64,000 bases of DNA from Candidatus Krumholzibacteriota bacterium (GTDB lineage: Bacteria; Krumholzibacteriota; Krumholzibacteriia; JAJRXK01): contig JAJDAC010000022.1 in NCBI GenBank assembly GCA_029262065.1, positions 62,001 to 126,000 of the forward strand, written 5' to 3'. The notes under the pieces are model-generated. The model saw only the letters and a program-made list of their open reading frames with translations, had not been told where the DNA came from and did no database searches. The position numbers and the translations under genes are program-made. Every line of letters begins with the position of its first letter. The stretch's first letter is position 1. Positions 36,956-44,763 of the stretch are shown here, piece after piece.

Positions 36956-37504
36956 GTGGGTAAGACTTTCGAAAATCTCCAGACCGAACACATCGAGTTT
37001 CTGGGTGAACAGAAGATGTTTTTCGTGGCCAGCGCCCCTCTGGCCGCCGACGGTCATGTCAACGTGTCACCGAAGGGGCTCGATTCGCTAAGAGTGATCA
37101 GCGACACCCGCATCGCGTATCTCGACCTGGCCGGCAGCGGCATCGAAACCGTGGCTCACCTGCGCGAGAACCAACGGATCGTGGTCATGGTATGTGCCTT
37201 CGTGGGACCTCCCAATATCCTGCGGGTCTACGGACGCGGAAAAGTAACCCTACCCAGCGATCCAAAATGGGCCGAGGCCGCCGCGCGGTTCCCCCACTAC
37301 CCCAGCGCTCGTTCCATCGTTACCATCGACGTTCACAGGGTTGTGACATCGTGTGGCTACGGAGTGCCCTTCTACGAGTTCACAGGCGAGCGATCGCAAC
37401 TAACAGCATGGGGCGAGCGTAAGACACCGGAACAGATGCGCGAGTACCAGTCCGAAAAGAACCGGACAAGTATGGACGGTTTGCCCGGCATCACCCCCCC
37501 TTAG
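36956..37504 (+). CDS. Pyridoxamine 5'-phosphate oxidase-fold family protein
   Basis: 182 residues from GTG 36956, with AAAGGAA upstream. It has the split-barrel flavin/F420-binding fold: KMFFVASAPLAADGHVNVSPKG, RIAYLDLAGSG and RIVVMVCAF, then ILRVYGRGKV. This is the pattern of general PPOX-family oxidoreductases rather than PdxH itself, because the PdxH C-terminal dimerisation domain is missing. The substrate is unknown. An M28 peptidase gene starts 8 bp downstream. Confidence 0.87.
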   Translation: MGKTFENLQTEHIEFLGEQKMFFVASAPLAADGHVNVSPKGLDSLRVISDTRIAYLDLAGSGIETVAHLRENQRIVVMVCAFVGPPNILRVYGRGKVTLPSDPKWAEAAARFPHYPSARSIVTIDVHRVVTSCGYGVPFYEFTGERSQLTAWGERKTPEQMREYQSEKNRTSMDGLPGITPP

Positions 37505-37511
37505 GGATTCC

Positions 37512-39569
37512 GTGAACACAACGCCATTTCTTGTCGCCTGCCTCATTGCTTCGAGCGTCCTGGCCGCCGCCGCGCCGTCGGTCGACGGCACCGACCTGCG
37601 GATCCATCTCGAGTACCTGGCCGCCGATGAACGCGGCGGCCGGGGCCTCGGATCCGACGGAATCGACCAAACCGAACAATACATCGCCCGTTGGTTCGAA
37701 GAATCCGGCCTCGAGCCATTTCAACCGTCCAAATGGTTCGTCGAATTCGATATTCGCCAGACCAGATTCGATGTCGAACGAAGTCACGGTGAACTCACCA
37801 CCAACGGTGATCGCCATGGGCTTCTGGCGCCCGACGACTTCGTCCCGCTGCCCTTCTCCGGCGAAGGATCGGTCGATGCCGACATCGTGTTCGCGGGCTA
37901 CGGCATCCGCGCGCCCGAGTTTGGCTACGACGACTACGCCGATCTCGATGTGATCGACAAAGTGGTTCTGGTTCTAAGATATGAGCCAGGACACAGCGAT
38001 CCATCCAGCGAGTTCGACGGAGTCGCCACCACGTCGCACGCGTTGTTTACACGCAAGGCCGAACTGGCCCGGGAGCTTGGCGCCCGTGCCCTGTTGGTGG
38101 TAACCGGCCCCAACCAGGTGCCGCGCCGCGAGGAACTCAACTGGGAAGCGCAACGGGCCGTGACCATGGCTTCTTCCGGCGACGACGACACGTCGTTCGT
38201 GGCCGTGCGTATTGCGCATCGCGTGATCGCCCCGCTCTTCGACAATCTCGATCTGGACCTTCAGACCATTCAGGACGACCTGGACGCCCGCCGCGGATGG
38301 CGCGCGGCGTTGCCCGGAGCTCACCTCGAGTTGACGGTTCAGCGCGAAGAGAACGAATCTACCCGAGCCCGCAACGTGGTAGGTGTGGTGCGTGGCCGCG
38401 ATCCCGAGCTACGCGATGAGTGGATCGTCATCGGCGCCCACCACGACCACCTGGGTACGCGCGATACGGGACGCGATCGCATCTACAACGGCGCCGACGA
38501 CAACGCCTCGGGCACCGCCGTGGTGCTGCAATTGGCGCGCGCGTGGGCCGACCGTTCTCCGGCGCGCAGCTTGCTTTTCGTGACGTTTTCGGCCGAGGAG
38601 AGTGGCCTGTTGGGCTCACGCGCCATGCTGACCCAGGGATCGCTCGATCTCAACTCGGTGCAGTTCATGATCAACCTCGACATGGTGGGAAGAAATCCTG
38701 GCTCGCCCCTGCGCGTATACGGCGACGGTTACGCGCGTGGGCTGGAAGGTCTGGTGCGCGATGCCAACGAAGGGCCGCGTATCGACCTGGAATTCGCGGG
38801 GCTCGACATGCCAGCCAACAGCGACCACGCGCCGTTCTTCGAAGCCAACATTCCCGTCTTGGCTTTTTTCAGCGGGTTCCACGCGCAGTACCACCGCGTC
38901 GGAGACGAAGTCGATCACATCTCGATTGACCGCATGACCGACGTGGCCAACCTCACATCGCGGGTCATCGGCGACCTTGCCAACGAGGCCGCGATTCCCC
39001 GGTTCCTGTTTCGCGTCGGTTGGTTGGGCGTGGAGTTGGCGTACGACGGGCAATCGAGTCCCGTGGGTGCGCGAGTGCTATCGGTGCAGGACGGTTCCCC
39101 CGCGCAGCTTCTGGGTTTTCACGCCGGCGACCTTCTAACGGCCGCCGCCGGTAGCACGGTCGACAGCGGCCCGGCTATCGATCGCCAGATCGTTCAACTT
39201 CCAACCGACAGTTCCGCCACCATCGAGGTCGTCGGGCGCGACGGAAACCGTTCAACCATCGACATCCGCCGACCCGTATCCGGGTTTCTGGGGGTGCAGT
39301 TCGAGCCGTTGTCGAGGCGTGAGCGTGACCGCCTGGAGCTTCCGTTCAACCGGGGCGCGCTCGTGGTCGACGTGCTCCCCGATGCGCCTGCACGCGAAGC
39401 GGGGCTTCGGGCCAGCGATGTGATCGTCGCCGTCAACGGCCTGGGCGTGAACGACGAAACACTGCCGGAGCGCTTGAGTCAGATTGGCGCCGGCAAACCC
39501 ACCGAAATCCGCGTTCTACGTGACGGACGACAACTGGATCTGACCGCGATCCTGGCCGTCCGTCCCTGA
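37512..39569 (+). CDS. Secreted M28 aminopeptidase with PA insert and two PDZ domains
   Basis: 685 residues from GTG 37512. Signal peptide PFLVACLIASSVLAAAA. A PA-like region lies at about residues 105-200. The M28 two-zinc ligands are visible in order: His in GAHHDHLG, bridging Asp in NGADDNASGT, the Glu-Glu pair in FSAEESGLLGS, Asp in NLDMVGR and His after SGFHAQYH. Two PDZ domains follow (about residues 500-585 and 590-680; LLGFHAGDLLTAAAG and EAGLRASDVIVAVNG). The family cleaves N-terminal amino acids, here probably in the periplasm or outside. It starts 8 bp after the PPOX gene. Confidence 0.93.
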   Translation: MNTTPFLVACLIASSVLAAAAPSVDGTDLRIHLEYLAADERGGRGLGSDGIDQTEQYIARWFEESGLEPFQPSKWFVEFDIRQTRFDVERSHGELTTNGDRHGLLAPDDFVPLPFSGEGSVDADIVFAGYGIRAPEFGYDDYADLDVIDKVVLVLRYEPGHSDPSSEFDGVATTSHALFTRKAELARELGARALLVVTGPNQVPRREELNWEAQRAVTMASSGDDDTSFVAVRIAHRVIAPLFDNLDLDLQTIQDDLDARRGWRAALPGAHLELTVQREENESTRARNVVGVVRGRDPELRDEWIVIGAHHDHLGTRDTGRDRIYNGADDNASGTAVVLQLARAWADRSPARSLLFVTFSAEESGLLGSRAMLTQGSLDLNSVQFMINLDMVGRNPGSPLRVYGDGYARGLEGLVRDANEGPRIDLEFAGLDMPANSDHAPFFEANIPVLAFFSGFHAQYHRVGDEVDHISIDRMTDVANLTSRVIGDLANEAAIPRFLFRVGWLGVELAYDGQSSPVGARVLSVQDGSPAQLLGFHAGDLLTAAAGSTVDSGPAIDRQIVQLPTDSSATIEVVGRDGNRSTIDIRRPVSGFLGVQFEPLSRRERDRLELPFNRGALVVDVLPDAPAREAGLRASDVIVAVNGLGVNDETLPERLSQIGAGKPTEIRVLRDGRQLDLTAILAVRP

Positions 39570-39695
39570 ATTTTCATCCCTCACAGGTTGTTGACAACTC
39601 CCCCGCCCGGGGAGGCGTACTTTCCAAATGTCATCCCCGGACAGCCTCGGCAACCCGCCGGGGACAATGTTCCACTCCCGTTGGAGGTTTTTCCA

Positions 39696-40166
39696 ATGAA
39701 GCGTTTCAGCATTTTGCTGGCCGTGATCGCGCTTGCAAGCCTTGCCTCGTTCGCTATCGCGGGTGAAGGTCACGAAGCATGCACCGCCGATACGCAAGCT
39801 TGCCTGGACAAGTACGTGGCGAAGCTCGCTCAGAGCGGCTGGCTGGGTATCGAAGGCGAGTACAACGAAGAGTCCGGCAACTACACCGTCACGTCCGTCG
39901 CCGCTGAGAGTCCCGCCGCCATGGCCGGACTGCAGGTCGAAGACGTGCTCTTCGCGTTCAACGGCACGAAGTTCGCCGACATGTCGGAAGAAGACTGGGC
40001 CAAGTCGGCCAGCGTTCGGGTTCCCGGCGCCGAAGTCGAGTACGGTTTCAAACGCGCGGGCTACAAGAAGTCGGTCACGGTAACGCTGGCCAAGATGCCG
40101 TCCGAGATAATTGCCAAGAAGATTGGTGGTCACATGGTAGAGCACGTGACCGTCGCGGTGCAGTAG
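39696..40166 (+). CDS. Small exported PDZ-domain protein
   Basis: 156 residues from ATG 39696, with TTGGAGG about 9 nt upstream. Signal peptide FSILLAVIALASLASFAIA. The mature protein is one PDZ domain (WLGIEGEYNEESGNYTVTSV, shortened at its edges; SPAAMAGLQVEDVLFAFNG). Two cysteines flank a short segment near the mature N-terminus and may form a disulphide. No protease domain is attached. It could be a periplasmic adaptor, possibly related to the PDZ-bearing M28 peptidase upstream. A good terminator follows. Confidence 0.88.
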   Translation: MKRFSILLAVIALASLASFAIAGEGHEACTADTQACLDKYVAKLAQSGWLGIEGEYNEESGNYTVTSVAAESPAAMAGLQVEDVLFAFNGTKFADMSEEDWAKSASVRVPGAEVEYGFKRAGYKKSVTVTLAKMPSEIIAKKIGGHMVEHVTVAVQ

Positions 40167-40191
40167 GCACTCGACCAATCGGGCTATTGAC

Positions 40192-40225
40192 GGGTCGGTT
40201 CGCTCAGCGGACCGACCCTTTTTTT
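40192..40225 (+). terminator. Terminator after the PDZ protein
   Basis: A 12-bp stem (GGGTCGGTTCGC, loop TCA, then GCGGACCGACCC, one G-T pair) is followed by TTTTTTT. Confidence 0.92.
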
Positions 40226-40295
40226 GGCAGTTCACACCAGGCCCACGCCAGCCCAACCCTGGAAACCGACGTCGGTCCGTGCCACACTGCGGTCC

Positions 40296-40541
40296 ATGGA
40301 TTGGACGGTCTACATCCTCGAATGCGCCGACGGCAGTTACTACACCGGCATCGCCAAAGACGTCGAAGCACGCCTGCACGCCCACCAAACCGGGCGCGGT
40401 GCCAAGTACACAAGAACCCGGCGTCCGGTCACGTTGATGTACACGGAACCGGCCGGAGAACAAGGCGACGCAATGCGTAGGGAGCTGGCCATCAAACGCA
40501 TGCGAAAAGCCGACAAGGCGCGTCTGATTGCCAAAGACTAG
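40296..40541 (+). CDS. GIY-YIG domain protein (UPF0213 type)
   Basis: 81 residues from ATG 40296; no ribosome-binding site is seen. The GIY-YIG core reads WTVYILECADGSYYTGIAKD, followed by RLHAHQTGRGAKYTRTRRP and the family's ELAIKRMRKADKARLI end. This single-domain form of about 80-90 residues is the YhbQ/UPF0213 type, proposed to be a small DNA-acting endonuclease. The function is unproven. Its TAG stop overlaps the convergent lipoprotein gene's stop through a shared CTAG. Confidence 0.88.
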   Translation: MDWTVYILECADGSYYTGIAKDVEARLHAHQTGRGAKYTRTRRPVTLMYTEPAGEQGDAMRRELAIKRMRKADKARLIAKD

Positions 40542-42835
40542 AACGAACTGGGTAGCTCCCAGCGCGTCTGCATGATCCAGACCAGGGCCGATCGCACCTG
40601 TTCCACTTCGAACGACATGGGATGGAACCCCCAGACGAAATCCTCGGCCCCGGCCAGCAGTTTGGTTTCCGAGTAGAGACGACTGACCATGGCAATGGGG
40701 ACGCCGTCGATGGGCGACGTATCGCGTTGGGTGGGCCGGCACTCCACCCGTGGATTGGCAATGAATCCGTTGTCGCGACGGGCCGACAGTCGATACATGG
40801 GAGTCTGGCAAGCCCGGGGCACGAGCTGACCCGAACGATTGGTCACGTTGACGTTGTAGAATTCCTCGAAGTTCGGAAAAAACTCGCCGTCCAGTTCGTT
40901 TCTGGGCGGAAGCGGCGTCAACTCAACCACACGACCCGCGGCATCGGGATACTCGGCCAGGAACTCGTCGGCCACGATCGCTCGATTCAGCGTGTCGCAC
41001 AACAAAGTGCGCTTCAACTGTTGGGGAGTTTCTCCGAAGACGTTGCCGATGCCCGGACGGATCTGATCAACCGCTTCCAGGCACCAACCACTCCACGGCC
41101 ATCGCGTGCGACCGGTGTTGGTTCTCCGGCCATCGGGAAGGATGGTCTGGCCAAAGCCAAGCGAGCCTCCGGCCGGCACATCGAAAATCACGGGGAAGGT
41201 CCACGACCCGAACAACCCAGGCCCTTCGAACGTGCTCTGCATGGCTCCTGGCCCACACATCAGGATGTTCCCGACCCGTTCCTGGTAGACCTCGAGCCAG
41301 TTGTCCTCGGCGGTGCGCCCGCCCCCGGGTGCGATCTGGGAATGGAAGAAAGTATCTTCATTCGGTGACGTGAACCAGATTACCGACTTGTACTGACTAA
41401 CGTTGGCGAACCGCAGCCGATTGGCATCGCTCTGAGCGTCGATCACGTCGAACGGCTGAAACCCCTGGATGCTCTGCAGCATGCCACTCCAGGTCATGTC
41501 CCATCCCACTTCGAGGTCTTGTTGGGACGTGCCGGTGCCATTGGGATAATCGTCGATCAACAGCACGTTGCGTTGGTTCGCGCGCTCTACTTCGGGAATC
41601 ACCTGGAACTGGACGATTCCCCGCGTCACCGTGCCCGAATTGTCGCGGGCCAACACAATCAGGTTGGGTGAGCCAGACTGGAATCGCTTGGTGGGTGAAG
41701 CGGTCCAAGCCGCGCCGTTTCCCCACTCGACTTCCCAACCAGGATCCCGCGGGTCGTTCAGATCAGAAATATTCCATCCAAACCGGTACGCCTCGATGAC
41801 CCCACCGTAGCTGTCTCCGCTCGCGGTCCAACTCACATCGATTGGCTGATTGGCCAGTACCTCCACCTGCGAAACGATGGCCCCACCCGCGAACGTCGAC
41901 GGTCGGGCCACGCTGGAGGAAACGATCAAGCTGGGAAACTGGCCCGGAACGATCTCAACGTGCTGGACGTTCTTCGCCCACTCGAACAACGGCGTCACCG
42001 CACCCGCGTCGTCGCGGGCCTGCACGGCGAACAGGAATCGCTTGCCGATGTCCTGTCGCGGATACGAGATCAGCCGGGTCTCGATATCGTCTGGATCGTA
42101 GGGAATCCAATCGGTCCACTCGGGATCATCGGCGCGAATCGGCTGCTCGGTCTCGTACTGGAGCTGGGTATAACAGTTGTCGCGCGTTTCGACGGGAAAC
42201 AGAAGATACCGAATCGCCTCGGGAACGTGGTCGTCGCTGTCGGGATCGGTCGCCGTCCATCCGAAGGTGAGGGCTCGCGGGGCTCGCGCACAACTGATGG
42301 AGGGCGGAAACCGCGGAACGTCGATCTGAACGCGCGGCGCGATCGTCGTGGCCGTGAAACTCACATTGGCCGGGGTGGGATCCACGGCTCCGCGATCGTC
42401 GACCGCGCGGACGAACAATGTGTGCGTCTGCCAGTACCGATACTGACCGCCATCCAGGTCAGGGTCGTCCACGTCGGCCTGGAATGAATCGATATCGGCC
42501 GAGACGAAAAACGTCGTGTCGACCTGGGTGGTGAAATGCCAATCGAGCCCCAGGGTATCGGCAATGTCGACCACCCCATCCACGCCATTGTCGCTGATGC
42601 GCCACTCGAACCCCACGATATCACCGTCGTGATCCGTCCCACGCCAGAAGAACGAGACGAACGGTCCGGTGCGATCGGCGTTGGGCGGCGTCGATGTGAT
42701 TTCGGTGTCGGGCGTGGAGTTGGGAACCTGCGTGCCCACCAGAGCATTCTCGTCGTCGCACGCCACCCAGAAGGCCGCGCTGAACGCGAGAAGCAGGGCC
42801 AGCCAGGGCCCGGAAGTTCTGTGTGGAAGTGCCAA
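40538..42835 (-). CDS. Large lipoprotein with Ig-like domains, unknown function
   Basis: 765 residues from TTG 42835 (TTGGCACTTCCA), with no clear ribosome-binding site. The signal peptide LALLLAFSAAFWVAC ends in a lipobox Cys at about 26. Early Ig/fibronectin-like repeats have DHDGDIVGFEWRISD, VRAVDDRGAVDPTPANVSF and TATDPDSDDHVPEAIRY. A central region carries RNVLLIDDYPNGTG and KSVIWFTSPNEDTFF, reminiscent of a Rossmann-like (Gly-Asp-rich) surface domain. The C-terminus is unrecognised. Proteins of this make-up occur in the FCB and related candidate phyla with no assigned role. It is probably outer-membrane anchored. Confidence 0.8.
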   Translation of the reverse strand: MALPHRTSGPWLALLLAFSAAFWVACDDENALVGTQVPNSTPDTEITSTPPNADRTGPFVSFFWRGTDHDGDIVGFEWRISDNGVDGVVDIADTLGLDWHFTTQVDTTFFVSADIDSFQADVDDPDLDGGQYRYWQTHTLFVRAVDDRGAVDPTPANVSFTATTIAPRVQIDVPRFPPSISCARAPRALTFGWTATDPDSDDHVPEAIRYLLFPVETRDNCYTQLQYETEQPIRADDPEWTDWIPYDPDDIETRLISYPRQDIGKRFLFAVQARDDAGAVTPLFEWAKNVQHVEIVPGQFPSLIVSSSVARPSTFAGGAIVSQVEVLANQPIDVSWTASGDSYGGVIEAYRFGWNISDLNDPRDPGWEVEWGNGAAWTASPTKRFQSGSPNLIVLARDNSGTVTRGIVQFQVIPEVERANQRNVLLIDDYPNGTGTSQQDLEVGWDMTWSGMLQSIQGFQPFDVIDAQSDANRLRFANVSQYKSVIWFTSPNEDTFFHSQIAPGGGRTAEDNWLEVYQERVGNILMCGPGAMQSTFEGPGLFGSWTFPVIFDVPAGGSLGFGQTILPDGRRTNTGRTRWPWSGWCLEAVDQIRPGIGNVFGETPQQLKRTLLCDTLNRAIVADEFLAEYPDAAGRVVELTPLPPRNELDGEFFPNFEEFYNVNVTNRSGQLVPRACQTPMYRLSARRDNGFIANPRVECRPTQRDTSPIDGVPIAMVSRLYSETKLLAGAEDFVWGFHPMSFEVEQVRSALVWIMQTRWELPSSF

Positions 42836-43002
42836 CGATCAACCGCACGGGAGGGGTTCGATTTGCATCAGGAACGGTCGGGAACCGTAGTATACCACCT
42901 GGGACCAGTTCTTGCGCCCGCCGCCTTGCAGACGGTACCATATCCGTGTTGCCCCCTCCCGATCGACAGGCCCACCGATCCCTTCTTCAGAGGCGGTTCC
43001 CG

Positions 43003-43641
43003 GTGTACGTCCATCGGCTTTCTGGTCCCAACCTGCCCCTAAGACCATGGCCGCTGCTCGCGCTGGCGATAGCGCTGGTTTGTGCCATCCTGGTTCCCGA
43101 TGCCGCCTTTGCGCAGCACCGGTTCTACCTGGGCAGCGGCGTCCACTACGCGCTCGATTCCTCCGAGCGGGACATCTACGAGGGCGGCCTGGATCTCATG
43201 CTCGCCTACGAAAACGGCCAACGGAAAACCCGTCGCTACTTCGAAATTGCCCTGGGTCGCAACGACGGCTCCGAGTTCCTGACCGATTCCACATTCGAGA
43301 TCGCCGATAGCCGAGTGGACTCGGGCATCCTCACCGTCGGGCTCCGGACCGACCTGAGCACCGACCCCGCCATTGCCCGATTTCGCCTGTTCGCGGGAAT
43401 CGGGCTGTCCACCGGATACCTGCGGTACCGCAATCCGCTGGGCGATCGATCCTCGGAATGGACCTACGGCCTGTCACTGGAATTGCGCCCGGAGTTCTCG
43501 CTGGGGGAACATTGGGGTATCTGGCTTCGCCAACGAATCACAGCTCTCACACCGGCCACGTTCGATACTTCCCCCCGATTCTCCGAGACCAGCCTCTCGA
43601 CCTTCAACCTCGACCTGGGAGTCAGTCATGCGCTGCCGTAA
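43003..43641 (+). CDS. Predicted outer-membrane beta-barrel protein
   Basis: 212 residues from GTG 43003, with AGAGG about 9 nt upstream; the open frame extends to 42823 without a better start. Signal peptide region PWPLLALAIALVCAILVPDAAFA. The rest is strand-rich with alternating pattern (RFYLGSGVHYALDSS, GGLDLMLAYENGQ, FRLFAGIGLSTGYLRYRNP, WTYGLSLELRPEF) and ends FNLDLGVSHALP. This fits a small barrel of 8-10 strands. The family is not identified. It overlaps the following DUF2330 gene by 14 bp, so the two are probably co-translated. Confidence 0.7.
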   Translation: MYVHRLSGPNLPLRPWPLLALAIALVCAILVPDAAFAQHRFYLGSGVHYALDSSERDIYEGGLDLMLAYENGQRKTRRYFEIALGRNDGSEFLTDSTFEIADSRVDSGILTVGLRTDLSTDPAIARFRLFAGIGLSTGYLRYRNPLGDRSSEWTYGLSLELRPEFSLGEHWGIWLRQRITALTPATFDTSPRFSETSLSTFNLDLGVSHALP

Positions 43642-44659
43642 CCGTGTTGATGGCCACAGTAGCCACATTCGCAGTCTCGTCGCCCCCCTACTCGGCCTGA
43701 GCCTGATCGTCACGGCAAGCGCCGCTCACGCCGTGTGCTGCCCGTTTCCCGGTCCCGGCTTCTTCCTGCAAAGCACCGGACAGGCCAACCTGGTAGTCAT
43801 GGACCGCGATGACGAGCAGGTGACGATGATTCCCAACATCACGTTCCAGGGTGACGCCGCCGACTTCGCGTTGGTGGTACCTACCCCCACCGTGCCTGCT
43901 TTCGAATCGGTGAGTCGCGAAATCTGGAACGAATTGGCCATCATGACTTCCACCATTCCGACGCGGCGCAACGGCAGCTCCGGCTGCGGAACCAGCGAAC
44001 TTGTCGCGGTCGCCGGCGCACCCGAACGCGACGACGTCAACGTGATCAGCGAGGAAACCGTGGGCGCCTTCCAGGTCACCGTCATCTCATCGAGCAGCGC
44101 CACGGGCCTGGTCCAGTGGCTGACCGATGGCGGTATTCCCGTGGCCGCCGGAGACGCCGCCATCTTCGCGCCGTTCATCGACGACGATTGGGTATTCACC
44201 GTCATGCGCATCGATCCCGATGCCGTGGGTGGCGCAGTCCCCGCCGAAGGCTGGAACCACTCGGTCGACCCGGTGGCGTTCACCTACGACGCGGCCGAGT
44301 TCGACCTGGCCCTGCCCATCACCAGCATCAACCGCGGCGACAGCCTGCCCATGCGGTTCTACGTGTTCGACCAGCAGCGCACCCAGCTCGGCGGTTTCGA
44401 CACCATGTACGCGAACCGGCTGTCCCGGCAGGAAAACCAGGCGCTTCGTGACCTATATCCCAATTTGGTGGATTACCTGAGCAGCGGCCGCACGTTGACC
44501 CGGTTGGACCGGCGGTTCGGCCGCCAGGATGATATGTCCCAGGTATTGCGCCTGGAACGATCCGCGGATCAGCGCGATGTGATCCCCGGGGCCAACTTCG
44601 GACTCAGCCTGCCCCTGTTGGTCCTGGGACTTCTGCTCCGCCGCCGTCGACACATGTAA
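43628..44659 (+). CDS. DUF2330 domain protein with C-terminal membrane tail
   Basis: 343 residues from ATG 43628, overlapping the upstream gene. Signal peptide APLLGLSLIVTASAAHA. The mature protein begins CCPFPGPGFFLQSTGQANLVVMD, here given as residues 35-57 in short. It continues with MIPNITFQGDAADFALVVPTP, the signature of DUF2330 proteins, whose function is unknown. Two further cysteines are in SGCGTSE. It ends in a hydrophobic helix and four arginines (GLSLPLLVLGLLLRRRRHM), which resembles a C-terminal sorting/anchor signal of the PEP-CTERM or MYXO-CTERM type, although no upstream PEP or Cys-Gly motif is present. Confidence 0.85.
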   Translation: MRCRNRVDGHSSHIRSLVAPLLGLSLIVTASAAHAVCCPFPGPGFFLQSTGQANLVVMDRDDEQVTMIPNITFQGDAADFALVVPTPTVPAFESVSREIWNELAIMTSTIPTRRNGSSGCGTSELVAVAGAPERDDVNVISEETVGAFQVTVISSSSATGLVQWLTDGGIPVAAGDAAIFAPFIDDDWVFTVMRIDPDAVGGAVPAEGWNHSVDPVAFTYDAAEFDLALPITSINRGDSLPMRFYVFDQQRTQLGGFDTMYANRLSRQENQALRDLYPNLVDYLSSGRTLTRLDRRFGRQDDMSQVLRLERSADQRDVIPGANFGLSLPLLVLGLLLRRRRHM

Positions 44660-44670
44660 CGACACATGTG
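44651..44670 (+). other. Short hairpin at the DUF2330 stop codon
   Basis: CACATGT (44651-44657), AACGAC, then ACATGTG (44664-44670) forms a small inverted repeat that includes the stop codon. There is no T-run, so it is a weak terminator at best. Confidence 0.35.
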
Positions 44671-44763
44671 GTAGAGTCTCGGACCCCGGCACCTTCTGAG
44701 ATCCCAAACCTACCCCCTCTCCGGTCCACACTGGAGACATACCGCTGTGTTAAGGAGACGACC

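Noticed and set aside
39591-39623. TTGACA with TACTTT downstream before the PDZ gene, as a promoter
   Set aside because: The spacer is about 21 bp, too long for a normal sigma-70 promoter.
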